Source: Plenodomus lindquistii
Lineage: Eukaryota; Ascomycota; Dothideomycetes; Pleosporales; Leptosphaeriaceae
Direction of reading: 5' to 3'
NCBI GenBank assembly: GCA_025504975.1
Contig: JANUWI010000007.1
Coordinates: 992,001 to 1,056,000 of the forward strand
DNA: 64,000 nucleotides
A program made the position numbers and the translations under genes. The notes beneath the pieces were generated by a model that was not told where the DNA came from, did not search any database, and saw only the letters and a program-made list of their open reading frames with translations. This document shows positions 12,756 to 22,864 of this stretch, piece by piece; within the stretch, counting starts at the first letter, position 1; each line of letters opens with the position of its first letter.

Positions 12756-15182
12756 TTACGAGGCAGCCACAGTGAGACCAGACCCGTCATTGTTGACGGT
12801 GATCTTCGCTGCATCGCCGCTTCGGATTTCACCACGAATTATCTTGTCTGCAAGGCCGTTGCCGATTTCTCGTGCGATGAGCCTGTTCAAAGGTCGGGCA
12901 CCATACTTAGGATCGTATCCTTGATCGCATAGCCACTGTTTCGCCTCATCAGGACACTCGAGCGTAATTCTTCGATCGTCTAGACGTTGCTGAAGCTCCT
13001 TCAGTCGGATGTCAACGATGTCTCTCAGCGCTTCACGAGACAATCGGCGGAAAATGATGAATTCGTCGAGGCGGTTCAAGAACTCGGGTGCGTAGGTAGC
13101 GGACACGATGTCCATTACAGCGTTGCGAATGTCGGAAGATATCTCGCTGGATTCTGATTTGCCTGATTGCAGAGCACCGTCGTCGACGATGATGTCTGCG
13201 CCCAGGTTTGATGTCATGACAATGATCGTGTTACGGAAGTCAACCTTGTGACCTTGTGCGTCTGACAGGAAGCCTTCATCGAGAACTTGGAGTAACAATG
13301 TCGAGATATCCTTGTGAGCCTTCTCCCATTCATCGAAAAGAAGCACAGCGTATGGTTTCCGCCTTACTGCCTCGGTAAGTTGTCCGGCATCGTCGTAGCC
13401 CACATAACCGGCTGGACTGCCGATCAATCTTGAGACGGTGTGCTTTTCGCTGAACTCGCTCATGTCGAAGCGGATGACTGCTTGCGGAGTACTGAACAAA
13501 TACTCTGCCAATCTCTTGCACACCTCTGTTTTACCGACACCTGTTGGTCCAAGCATCATGAAGGAAGCAATTGGCCTGTTCTCCCCAGAGAGTCCAGCTC
13601 TTTGTAAGCGAATAGCATTTGCAACCGCAGTGAGTGCTTCGTCTTGGCCCTTGACAAACTGTCGTAACGTATCTTCCATGTGTATCAGCTTTTCGCTCTC
13701 GCCACTGTTCAACTTGGAGAGTGGAATGCCAGTGGTCCGCGAGACGACGCTGGCAATGTCGTCGGCGGTGACGGAATCGTGCAGCAAAGAGTCGGGACGT
13801 CCGCCACCTGCCACTAATTCATCGTCCTTGGGCAGCTTCTCCTCCAGTTCTGGAATCCGGCTGTACTGCAGCTCTCCAGCTCTTGCAAAATTTCCCTCCC
13901 GTCGAGCCTGTTCAAGCTCTAGTTTGGCTTTTTCGAGATTCCCTTGGGCATTCTTGATCTCTTCAAGCTCCGCACGCTCCTTCTCCCACTTCTCGGTCAA
14001 TACCTTGACCTCGTCCTGCTTTTGTTTCAACGACTCTTGAAGACGCTCGCGTCGCTCTTTACTGGCAATATCTGTCTCTTTACGAAGTGATTCCAGCTCG
14101 ATCTGAATTGTCATAATCTGACGATCGAGCTCCTGAATTGCATCTGGCTTGCTCTCCTGCTGGAGTCGTAAAGCGCTGGCAGCCTCATCCACGAGATCGA
14201 TTGCTTTGTCGGGAAGGAACCGATCGGTGATGTATCTGTTGCTGTATGAAGCCGCCGCAACAAGAGCATTATCAGTTATACGAACTCCGTGGTGGACCTC
14301 ATATCGCTCCTTGATCCCACGTAAGATTGAGATGGTATCTTGGACGGTGGGCTCGCCGACTTGAATGGGCTGGAAGCGCCTCGCAAGCGCAGCGTCCTTC
14401 TCGATCTGGCGATACTCGTTCAATGTGGTGGCGCCGCAAAGTTGCAGCTCGCCTCGCGACAACGCTGGCTTTAGCAGATTACTAGCGTCGATGCTGCCTT
14501 CTGCCTTGCCTAGGCCCAAGAGCGTATGCAACTCGTCCACGAACAGTATAACACCTTTCTTTGCTTCTTCCACTTCTTTCAAGACGCTCTTTAGACGTTC
14601 CTCAAAGTCGCCTCGAAACTTTGCGCCAGCAATAAGAGACCCCAGATCGAGTGAGATGACTCGCTTGTCCTTGATCGACTCAGGAACATCGCCCTTGACA
14701 ATGCGCTGAGCCAGACCTTCCAGAATAGCAGTCTTGCCAGTGCCGGCCTTTCCTATAAGCACTGGATTGTTCTTCGTTCGTCGTGACAGGATCTGGATCG
14801 TCCGTTGAATCTCGCCGTCTCGACCAATGACTGGGTCTAACTTTCCATCTCGAGCCCGTTCCGTGAGGTCCACGCCATATTGCTCCAAAGCTGGTTTCTC
14901 TGGTTCGCCCCCCAGGTTCATTCGATGGGTGCCGCCGGGTGGATGTGGTCGTCCGCTTGCATAGCCTCGAGATGTGATGCGTGGTTGTACGAGACGTGTT
15001 GGCTGTGGCCACCGAGACGAGGGTGTATAGTCTTTTGAAGCTGCAGGCGGTCGTGCCCAGACACGATCTTGATGCGCATGAGATGCAATGGCTGAATACG
15101 ATAGCGCCGCTCGAGATGACAGACGGGGTGTGCTCTGCGTGATGATGCGCCTTGCACCAAGGCGTGCCTTACTGGTTAGCAT
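12756..15182 (-). CDS. HSP78: Mitochondrial Hsp78/ClpB-type AAA+ disaggregase
   Basis: A single uninterrupted frame of 808 residues. Residues 1 to about 75 are rich in Arg, Ser and Ala without acidic residues, as expected of a mitochondrial presequence. There is no ClpB N-domain; the protein goes directly to the first AAA+ module, a hallmark of Hsp78. Module 1 has Walker A GKAGTGKT (144-151), Walker B VILFVDELH and a sensor-type CGATTLNEYR. A coiled-coil M-domain follows (about 390-470). Module 2 has Walker A GPTGVGKT (545-552), Walker B AVLLFDEWEKAH, where most homologues have DE-I/V-EKAH, and arginine-finger-like EFLNRLDE. Hsp78 resolubilises aggregated matrix proteins together with mitochondrial Hsp70. 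Unlike most neighbours the gene has no intron, which suits a heat-inducible gene. A TTCTCGAA heat-shock-type element lies about 100 bp upstream. Confidence 0.96.
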   Translation of the reverse strand: MLTSKARLGARRIITQSTPRLSSRAALSYSAIASHAHQDRVWARPPAASKDYTPSSRWPQPTRLVQPRITSRGYASGRPHPPGGTHRMNLGGEPEKPALEQYGVDLTERARDGKLDPVIGRDGEIQRTIQILSRRTKNNPVLIGKAGTGKTAILEGLAQRIVKGDVPESIKDKRVISLDLGSLIAGAKFRGDFEERLKSVLKEVEEAKKGVILFVDELHTLLGLGKAEGSIDASNLLKPALSRGELQLCGATTLNEYRQIEKDAALARRFQPIQVGEPTVQDTISILRGIKERYEVHHGVRITDNALVAAASYSNRYITDRFLPDKAIDLVDEAASALRLQQESKPDAIQELDRQIMTIQIELESLRKETDIASKERRERLQESLKQKQDEVKVLTEKWEKERAELEEIKNAQGNLEKAKLELEQARREGNFARAGELQYSRIPELEEKLPKDDELVAGGGRPDSLLHDSVTADDIASVVSRTTGIPLSKLNSGESEKLIHMEDTLRQFVKGQDEALTAVANAIRLQRAGLSGENRPIASFMMLGPTGVGKTEVCKRLAEYLFSTPQAVIRFDMSEFSEKHTVSRLIGSPAGYVGYDDAGQLTEAVRRKPYAVLLFDEWEKAHKDISTLLLQVLDEGFLSDAQGHKVDFRNTIIVMTSNLGADIIVDDGALQSGKSESSEISSDIRNAVMDIVSATYAPEFLNRLDEFIIFRRLSREALRDIVDIRLKELQQRLDDRRITLECPDEAKQWLCDQGYDPKYGARPLNRLIAREIGNGLADKIIRGEIRSGDAAKITVNNDGSGLTVAAS

Positions 15183-15633
15183 GTTGTTTTATGGATGTCG
15201 AAATCGATCAGAAGTCAGTTTCTACAAGACGGATACAAGGTTAATATATCTGCGATTGATGGTCGAAGCACAGGCTTTCTCGAAGCTGCGAGACGATTCG
15301 ATGTCGTTCTACGTCTACGGCCAGTCACTCCAGACCATGATTTGGGTCACCTAACCCATCAGTTGGCCGAGAGTTGTGCAGTGCAGTGGGTGTCTGTGCG
15401 ACATGAATACAAACACTGGCTGTGTTCGCAAGAATTATGCGCGGCGCATACGCGTTCACTGAGATGGAGGGGCTGGGGGCGTGACGGGCCCGTCAGGCAC
15501 GAAAGCACGTGCTAGCGTCTGGGCGCAATTTTTCCGAACCCTCATTTCCTTCGACCCAAAACCCTCACTGTCCACCCACACTCCCCATACTCGCCTCCTT
15601 CAATTCTCCTTCACATCACCCACCACAGCAAAC
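15183..15633. promoter_or_regulatory. Divergent HSP78 / EF1B promoter region
   Basis: 451 bp between two divergent start codons. The HSP78 side carries a TTCnnGAA heat-shock-like core. The EF1B side, from about 15541, is a pyrimidine-rich CT/CA tract running up to the ATG, a common leader type of highly expressed fungal genes. Confidence 0.6.
15264..15286. promoter_or_regulatory. Candidate heat-shock element upstream of HSP78
   Basis: TTCTCGAA at 15277-15284 is a palindromic TTCnnGAA core, the minimal paired nGAAn unit recognised by heat-shock factor. A further GAA lies at 15264-15267. The site is about 95-105 bp upstream of the HSP78 start codon. Sequence match only. Confidence 0.4.
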
Positions 15634-16621
15634 ATGGGCTTCACCGATTTTGTCTCCGACGCTGGTCTGACCCTCCTGAACAACTGGGTCAAGACGCGCA
15701 GCTACATTGTTGGGTACGTCGCTACCCCACCATACCTGCCCCCTCGTGTTTGTGCTTTTCAACACGGCGCACCCCCCTTTTGCCCACTTCCTTATATGAT
15801 GAGAATCTTTGGTCCGTGTTAATGAGGCGGCTTAAGACCCCGCTATCTGAATACAAAACCAAGCGCTTGTCGCAACTCTGATATACATGTCCCTCTTTGT
15901 CTCGGTCGCAGTCACTTCAGGCACCTCGAAGAGTCATCGACTAACGCGACACAGCTACACACCATCGCAGGCCGATGTAAAGGTCTTCCAGCAGATCAAG
16001 GAGATCCCCGCACCAGAGAAGTTCCCATACGCATGGCGCTGGTACAACCACATCCTCACCTTTGAGGGTGAGTTCGAGTCGCTGCCCGGTGACCCAACCA
16101 AGGAGCACACCGCCTACGGCCCCGAGTCCTCCGAGCTCACAGTCAACCCCGCCAAGGCACCCGAGAAGGAGGCCGAGGATGACGATGACATCGACCTGTT
16201 CGGCAGCGACGATGAGGAGGAGGATGCGGAAGCCGAGAAGATCAAGGCTGAGCGTCTTGCCGAGTACAACAAGAAGAAGGCCGGCAAGGCCAAGCCTGCT
16301 GCCAAGTCCATTGTCACCCTTGACGTTAAGCCATGGGGTATGTGCTCACATCCAAACTACTGCCACCAGTATCAGTGCTAATTTCGTCTAGATGACGAGA
16401 CTTCCATGGATGAGCTCAAGGCCAACGTTCTTGCCATCGAGAAGGACGGTCTCGTATGGGGTGCCTCCACTCTTGTTGCTGTTGGTTTCGGTATCAAGAA
16501 GCTTCAGATCAACTTGGTCGTCGAGGACGAGAAGGTCTCGCTGGACGAGCTGCAACAACAGATTGAGGAGGATGAGGACCACGTCCAGTCTACCGACATT
16601 GTTGCTATGCAGAAGTTGTAG
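15634..16621 (+). CDS. EFB1: Translation elongation factor 1-beta (eEF1B alpha)
   Basis: Three exons (15634-15713, 15955-16337, 16392-16621) give 230 residues. The first intron is long for this window (241 nt); the second is 54 nt. The N-terminal part begins MGFTDF and has the GST-C-like helical fold region with the W/Y-N motif. The centre carries the acidic EDDDDIDLFGSDDEEED element typical of EF1-beta/delta. The C-terminal guanine-exchange domain has SIVTLDVKPWDDETSM, GLVWGAS and GFGIKKLQI, and ends with the conserved DIVAMQKL. It recharges eEF1A with GTP during translation elongation. Codon use is strongly biased to C- and G-ending codons, consistent with high expression. It is divergent from HSP78. 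Confidence 0.96.
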
Positions 16622-17242
16622 AGTAGCCGTGGGAGCCCTGAGTGGCACTGCGAGCTTTTGACGAATGGCATGCCTGGTTATGACGGACGGGTTGGGAAAG
16701 GTTTACGATCACGTCTTTATGAGCGGCTGCTAGACGAAATTCACGACACGGTAGAGATACCATATCCCTTCTTGGGAACAACACTTGAACGTCCTGTCAT
16801 CGTGCCCTTTTGCATGCCTTGTTGTTTACCGCTTGTACTGACCTGTGCCCACGCTGTGCGCGGCATATCACTACGATGCAGAATATTCGCACATGTGCTA
16901 TGCACCGGGACGACCAAACATTCACTCAGTAAGCAGTCGTCTCAACTTCAAAAGCTTCGTCATTCTGTCTCGGACCGACTTTTGGTACTTGACATCTCGT
17001 CCCATCTTTCTGGGCGTAAACATGGTAGCATCCGCATGAAAGCAAGCACGCGCCTAGGAAAGAGCGAGGACGTGAGCCATGCGAGAACCCGCGTTTGTCT
17101 GGACTTAAGCGGACATTTCGCTTCGCGAATGACTTATACGCCGCTGCGTCCCCTTCATGCAAATCTAATCTCGTTTCCTAGTTATCCTCCGCCTCCTCTT
17201 ACCTACCTCGTTGCGACCCTCCTACCCACCCACATCATTCAT
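16622..17242. other. EF1B-MFS intergenic region
   Basis: Contains the EF1B 3' region and the MFS transporter promoter. A long plus-strand open frame (16658-17269) is not coding-like for most of its length, but its last eight codons (17243-17266) are in frame with the transporter across a TAG. No other feature was recognised. Confidence 0.5.
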
Positions 17243-17437
17243 ATGGACGCATCCGACCGCTACATCTAGAAGGCCGAGCGCGATGCCAATCCTGACCGCT
17301 TCCCATACCCTCAAGGGTTCGCATATTTAGCCGAAAAAGTAGAGCAGTATGGGGAGATTGAGCGCGCACACACGGCCTCGAGTGCAGCTTCGTCAGTCTC
17401 GTCATCGGACACTTCTTTTACAGAGCGCGATGCCCGC
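17243..17437 (+). pseudogene. Probable interrupted 5' end of the MFS transporter frame
   Basis: ATG at 17243 opens MDASDRYI, then TAG (17267-17269), then KAERDANPDRFPYPQG and on, without further stops, into the annotated start at 17438. All are in one reading frame. The residues around the stop look continuous and hydrophilic like the rest of the N-tail. Either a nonsense substitution has shortened the protein to the Met at 17438, or ATCTAG is a splice acceptor for an exon I could not identify. Confidence 0.45.
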
Positions 17438-19163
17438 ATGTCGAGGCGGCCTACACAACGCGATGACTGTGTGGACCTTGAGCGCCACGCTACAGCATTG
17501 AGCCGGATCCATACACAAAGGTCGCAACATAGTCAGACAGTCGGCGCCAGTCTCAAGAGCAAAACGTCTAGGAAACCATTGCCCTCATTTGGCGCAGGCA
17601 AGTCGTACCCGTCACCATTGCCAGACCGTGAGGAGTACGTTGTCGAATTTGACGGACACGATGACCCTCTTCACGCGCAGAATTGGCCCTTGAAGAAGAA
17701 GCTTGCGACTGCTGCGATCTTGGGGTTTACTACACTTTCTGCTGCATTTGGTAGTTCCATCTTCAGTGCAGCGACTGGTGCCATTATGCAAAACTTCAAC
17801 GTTGGCTCTGTTGTGGCTATCCTAGGAACCTCGTTTTACGTCCTTGGTTTTGCAACAGGACCTATCCTGTGGGCTCCATTTTCCGAGTTGAAAGGCCGAC
17901 GCTTGCCTCTGGTTATTTCCTCGTTTGGTTTGTCCATTTTCCATCTCGCAGTCGCGACTGGCAAGGACTTACAGACTGTGCTAATCAGTCGCTTCTTCTC
18001 TGGATTCTTTGGAGCTTGCCCTCTCACCGTGAGTTTCGCGCACACCCTTCTTTTCTCAGTAAGCATGCTGACTGTTCATAGTGTGTTGCCGCAGTCTTCA
18101 GTGACATGTTCGACAACCGCACCCGTGGAATGGCCATTACGGTCTTCTCCATGACAGTCTTCACCAGCCCGCTTCTCGCACCCTTCATTGGAGGCTTCAT
18201 TGTCATGTCTGACCTCGGGTGGCGATGGACGGAATACCTAGTTTGCATCATGAGTTTCACCGCCTTCACTCTTAATCTGCTCTTCCTGTCCGAATCTTAC
18301 CCACCGGAGATCCTGGTTGACAAAGCAGCTGATCTCCGCCGTCGCACCAAGAACTGGGGAATACACGCTAAACAAGACGAGATTGAGATCGACTTCAAGG
18401 AGCTCCTGCAAAAGAATTTTTCTCGGCCGCTGAGGATGCTTTTGACTGAGCGCATTGTGCTATTGCTAAGTATATACACTGCATTCATCTACGGTCTTCT
18501 ATACATATTCCTAATTGCGTACCCACTTGTCTTCCAGGGTGTGCAAGGCATGAGCCTTGGAGTGGGTGGCCTGCCATTCATCGGAATGATTATTGGTCAA
18601 CTCCTAGCCGGTACCTTGATCTTCATCCGTCAGCCCGGCTATCAGAAGAAACTGGCAGCCAATAATAACATTCCCATCCCCGAGTGGAGATTGCCTGAAG
18701 TCATCGTTGGAGGCGTCTGCTTTTCGGTTGGCATCTTTTCGTTCGGCTGGACAGGCTACCGACAAGATATTCACTGGACAGTGCCCACCCTCTCTGGAAC
18801 CCTGATCGGGTTTGGCCTCCTAAGTATCGGCCTCCAGGCGCTAAACTACCTCGTTGACGCATATCTCATAGTAAGCGCCCAAAAGCTAAATGTTATTTCA
18901 GAGCCGCATGCTAACAAGCATTTCAGTTCGCCGCCTCAGCCATCGCAGCAAACACCTTCCTCCGTAGTCTCTGCGGTGCTGCCTTCCCCTTGTTCGCCCG
19001 ACAGATGTTTCATGGCATGGGCATCGAATGGGCAGCCACACTACTCGGCATCATTGCCGCACTTCTCGTGCCCGTTCCAGTCTGGTTTTACCTCCGCGGT
19101 GCTCAAATCCGGGAGAAGAGTGCATACATGGCGGCTGCTAAGCTCACGCCTGCCGAAGAGTAA
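17438..19163 (+). CDS. MFS transporter, DHA1 (polyamine/drug) type
   Basis: Three exons (17438-18028, 18082-18870, 18927-19163) give 538 residues from the Met at 17438. The cytosolic N-tail (about 80 residues) ends with the motif DDPLHAQNWPLKKK, typical of fungal DHA1 multidrug/polyamine exporters. Twelve hydrophobic segments follow. The loop 2-3 signature is present as GPILWAPFSELKGRR, and the loop-4 region has SRFFSGFFGACP. A GMAITVFSMTVFTSPLLAPFIGG segment fits TM5, including the motif-C-like glycines. The ion-coupled export function is from family knowledge; the substrate cannot be read. Upstream, the same frame stays open for 56 codons back to a TAG at 17267-17269, preceded in frame by ATG plus seven codons (17243). 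The upstream stretch reads like a natural N-tail, so the true start may have been lost or lie in an unseen exon. Confidence 0.9.
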
Positions 19164-19563
19164 AGGCAATCACATGTTCGAAGATTGAGACTGCATTGGG
19201 AAGCTGGCGTTTGTTGCATCTAGTGTTTTGGTGGGACTTTGCAACTGGAGATAACGTTAGTACTTGGACGACTCTGCGTAACGTTCGTTAGATATTTTTA
19301 ATACAGCATTTATCGTGATTACTTCTAGGATCGAGTACAAAGATTTGACAGATATGTACATCATTTTCTTGTATGACAAACTAAGAGAGCGAAGAATCAA
19401 ATATGTATGTACTACCAAAACCTTATGACCAGAGACGTATATTTCCCAGGTTCCTCTTGGAATTCCATGGCGCACTACTCTTGCTATTTTCTCAAAGCTA
19501 TACGCTCCTTATACGGCATCTCGGTGCCTAATTCCAACGCCGTGGTCCTGCCACGTTCTTCAC
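19164..19563. other. Intergenic region, AT-rich
   Basis: 400 bp between the transporter and the small heptad-repeat gene. It is AT-rich from about 19280 to 19430. No gene or motif was recognised. Confidence 0.5.
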
Positions 19564-20097
19564 ATGCAAAAGTTTGGTAAACTAAAACGTCTAAACAGCG
19601 ACAACAAGCCACCCCCTATCCCAAGGGCAATATCAACATGTACCAGCACCCCACCATCACCAAAAGCAAGAGACTCCACTCCTCCTCCACCCCCATCATC
19701 AAATCCAACAAACGCCACTCCATCCCCACCATCCTCCACACCAACCCCAGCAGCCGACGACACACCACCTCCCTGGATCAACCTCCTACCCTCCTTTATG
19801 TTTCTCGGCTTCCTTGGCTACATGGCTTACACAGACAACTATTCATCCTGGGAAACAATGAAGAGCGAGATTCACGAGCACAAGATCGAGATTTGCCAGC
19901 AGAAGGCTGAAATCTGCGAGCAGAAGAGCGAGATGCGAGCTCAGAAGGACGAGATTCGCGAGCAGAGGGCCGAAATGCATCAACAGCGCTTGGATATGAT
20001 TACGATGCAGGGCCAGTTGGCGAGAAATGGCGGGTTGGAAGATAGAGTGTTTGAGATTGAATTGGAGGTTTTGGATATGAAGAGGGGGTGTATGTGA
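19564..20097 (+). CDS. Small proline-rich, single-TM, heptad coiled-coil protein
   Basis: A single frame of 177 residues, not recognised as a known family. Residues 1-75 are rich in Pro, Ser and Thr. One hydrophobic segment (about 77-94, INLLPSFMFLGFLGYMAY) could span a membrane. From about residue 100 the protein is a run of near-identical seven-residue units with the pattern x-E-I/M-x-x-Q-K/R (IEICQQK, AEICEQK, SEMRAQK, DEIREQR, AEMHQQR). The coding DNA therefore has a 21-bp period from about 19864 to 20004. A second helical segment ends the protein. This predicts a membrane-anchored parallel coiled coil. Sense-strand composition goes from C-rich (before 19800) to G-rich at the end. A similar but shorter proline-rich/TM gene follows 346 bp downstream. 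Confidence 0.65.
   Translation: MQKFGKLKRLNSDNKPPPIPRAISTCTSTPPSPKARDSTPPPPPSSNPTNATPSPPSSTPTPAADDTPPPWINLLPSFMFLGFLGYMAYTDNYSSWETMKSEIHEHKIEICQQKAEICEQKSEMRAQKDEIREQRAEMHQQRLDMITMQGQLARNGGLEDRVFEIELEVLDMKRGCM
19864..20004 (+). repeat. 21-bp-period heptad-coding repeat
   Basis: Six to seven in-frame 21-bp units encode successive heptads. The units differ at many synonymous and some conservative positions, so they are an old or selected duplication series rather than a recent minisatellite. Confidence 0.75.
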
Positions 20098-20443
20098 GGT
20101 GGTAGTAGTAATACTTATTGATAATGGGTAGCAATGGAAATCTCAACTCTTAAAGGCTGTTGCACGTGTTCGTTTTGTCAAGTCGATGCGTTTTATTCTC
20201 GAGCTCGTCATGATTGTCTGGTTCACTTTTGCACATCATGCATAATCTGATGACAATATTTCAACAGCTATCTTCTTCTCCAAATAGCCGCAAAATATTC
20301 AAGTCGTACGTATATAACACGTCTCTCCTCCCGCTGATCTGCCACTCACCAATTATCTTCCGGAATTCTAAATCAGGGCAATTGAGATTCACCCTCCACT
20401 CTCCAATCCAAACCAAACAAGTTACCTACAATCCACACCCACA
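20098..20443. other. Intergenic region between two small membrane-protein genes
   Basis: 346 bp with no supported gene. The final 60 bp before 20444 are CA/CT-rich, resembling a leader. A 141-residue frame crossing this stretch at 20214-20639 shadows the next gene. Confidence 0.45.
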
Positions 20444-20728
20444 ATGCGCCCCCTCATCACAAAACTTACCGGAATCCGCCCACCTCTACCACGTCCCCGC
20501 TTCACGCACACGACTCGGCCCTTCCACCGCGCTAGCCCTACACGCGACAGCCCTCCTCCTCCTCCCCTGCTCTCCACACCACGCACAACACCAACACCGC
20601 CATTCGAGCGAGAACACCCTTTTGAATACGAAATCCTAAGGAACATCCTGTTCTTGATACCGACGTGCTATGTGGTTTGGAAGATTGACGGGAGGATAAA
20701 CGAGCAGCAGATGAGATGGTGGAGTTAA
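20444..20728 (+). CDS. Very small proline-rich single-TM protein
   Basis: A 94-residue frame, not recognised. The N-terminal 55 residues are rich in Arg, Pro and Thr and lack acidic residues, so a mitochondrial presequence is possible. One hydrophobic segment follows (LRNILFLIPTCYVVWKI), and a short polar tail ends in MRWWS. The layout repeats that of the preceding gene (Pro-rich segment, single TM, short helical tail) without the heptads. The pair may be diverged duplicates, but residue identity is too low to say from inspection. The gene is convergent with the 7TM-like gene on the minus strand. Confidence 0.5.
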   Translation: MRPLITKLTGIRPPLPRPRFTHTTRPFHRASPTRDSPPPPPLLSTPRTTPTPPFEREHPFEYEILRNILFLIPTCYVVWKIDGRINEQQMRWWS

Positions 20729-20957
20729 GGATGAAGATTAGGGAGGTGGAGATGGTGACGAAATAAGGGGGTCAGAAAGTTTAAGGAAATGGGAATAGTG
20801 TGTGGTATAGGTGGTGGTATTGGTTAGCTTGCAGGTTGTAAATTAGTAGTAGTAGTAGTAATTGCACACATCTCAACTCTCCAGGTATAATATTTGATTT
20901 TTTTGGATTATACATATTTCGATATAGCAAGCTAGATTCCATCTGAACGAATCCCAT

Positions 20958-21990
20958 CTACTTCCTAAACAAACTATTCCCACTCCCCACCAGCGGATTA
21001 GGCTGAAACTCCATATCCGCTCCGTTCGCAAACAATGGCACAGTATCATCATCCACCCTACTCCTCGGCATCACCGTTTCCCCCCTCATAATCTCCACCG
21101 TACTAATCACCGGCAACGCCAAAAGTAGCAACGGCAACAACTGTCCGAAACTCCAACTCCCCTCGCTCGGCCCCTGCAAATTGATAACACTAGGCGGCGA
21201 TCCAAATGCCTGGCTTTCCAGCACAACGCGCACGGTGGCACCGACGCCCATTGCCAGACACGCTATGAGACCGACGACTTGCACGCTTTTGAGCCACTTC
21301 GGATTGGACTTGTTGTGCAGGTACCATGTTGCGAGGGCGAAAGTAACGACTTGAGCGACGATGACGGCGATAGTGCCGGCGATGCTGAGCGCGGCGTTGG
21401 AGGAGCTGCCGCGGCTGGAGACTTCCCAGACACAAGCGATGGGGAGCCGGGGCTCCATGTTTTTCAGCACGGTTTGCAGGATGAAGACGCCGCTGAGGAT
21501 GCCGAGGAACATGTTGACTAGCATGAGAAGTTGGCGGATCCAGCGGAGGACCCAGTCGCGTTTGAAGTCGTTTACGAGAGCGAGGAGGGTAGCGAGGTTT
21601 GTGGCGGTGGATAAGAGGGATAAAAGCCAGATTATGAAGAAGTGGTAGGGTACCATTGTTTTCATTTTTGCGAGGCCCACGGATTGAATGCCGATTCCGG
21701 TGAGGATTTGCTGGTCCGACCAGGATTGGAGGAGTTTGCGGCAGACGGGGGCGGAGGTGGATTTGCGGAGGCCGAGGAGGATGATGATTGCGGAGAGGAG
21801 GATTGAGAGGAGATTGGTGATTATGAAGGAGAGGAGGGTCTGGTAGGGGTGTTGTTAGCATGGCTGTGATGTTGTGCTGGAATATCTGCGATGTTCGGTT
21901 CAAGATGGTGAAGAGAAGACTTACGCCTGCACCCGCGACTCCCGCATCCGTCGCGGTACTGTTCGGCACGTCTGTACAGTTAAACACCAT
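20958..21990 (-). CDS. Multi-pass (7TM-like) fungal membrane protein
   Basis: Two exons (21925-21990, 20958-21839) with an 85-nt intron give 315 residues. The N-terminus is short with a possible N-glycosylation site (NCTDV, PNSTA). About seven hydrophobic segments follow. Between TM1 and TM2 is the motif SWSDQQILTGIGIQSVGLA, and TM3 begins YHFFIIWLLSLLSTATNLATL. This arrangement recalls a large uncharacterised family of fungal plasma-membrane proteins with SDQQ-LTG and YH-x2-I-x-L-x-W-x-S-x2-T-x-L motifs. Function is unknown; a receptor-like role would be speculation. The tail is polar. An alternative in-frame Met lies at 22080. The sense strand is C-rich until about 21190 and G-rich after that. 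Confidence 0.75.
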
Positions 21991-22864
21991 CGTGACTAAC
22001 TTAATCAAATATCGCGTAAAGGAGTGTAGTGTGCTGCGCAGCAAACGCGATGTCGCAAAGATCGTGGTAGAGCGCAACAACAGCGAAATCCGATCTTGAT
22101 GAAGTCAATCTCAAAGCGATCTCCGAGCACAGCCTCTCCCTATGTCATCATCAGCAAGGTCTCACCCCCCGCGAAAACAATCTAAATTAAGGCATGTTGG
22201 CGAGGATTGCAATGTTGCAGGACAGGGGGTTGATCGACACTTCAGGGTCCAGGGCCCAATGGTCGATCTTTGACTTGTTCAAGGTGTGGCGCCGCGCTTA
22301 ATCTGCGACAGGGCGAGACGCGTGGGTTGACCAATCAAAAGGAGGAGAGTCAGTTAGAGGAGCAATACACAGTCGAAGTAGAGTCTAGGAATAGATTCTC
22401 AGATTTTATGGTGCAGGTGAGGTTGACGTTAATTGTACAAACGGATTGATGTTTATAATAGGCGCGAGGTATATGACCAAGGTTGGAATCTTTAATGTAC
22501 AGCAGAATGAACAAGGCTTACTCGTGTGGGTACACCATGGCAACTGCGCAACAGCAAACTACCTACGTCTTCAACTATGCTCTTGAAAAATGTTAAAGTC
22601 TATGGATGCGATTTCTGATAGACCTCGATATACAGAATTGTTCAGTGAAATCTGTAGTACGCGCCAAGTTGGAATCTCGTCATGCGTTGCAACTCATCGG
22701 CTTGATTGAGGACGTATGCAGTGTCAATGGCGAGGATGAAGACAGCGTAACACCATCTTTCAGTTGTTGAATCATATCTATTTGGAACAAGCAGTTAAGT
22801 GCCTTAGCCATTTGCAAAGAAAGAAGTTTGAACCGAAAATGAAACGCAAACTTGACTTGTCGGC
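21991..22864. other. Intergenic region between 7TM-like and STAND genes
   Basis: About 870 bp, AT-rich in the centre (22380-22640). It includes the 7TM promoter and the 3' region of the STAND gene. No supported gene. Confidence 0.5.

Noticed and set aside
13438..14040. 200-residue plus-strand open frame
   Set aside because: It is antisense to the well-supported HSP78 coding sequence and has no family features.
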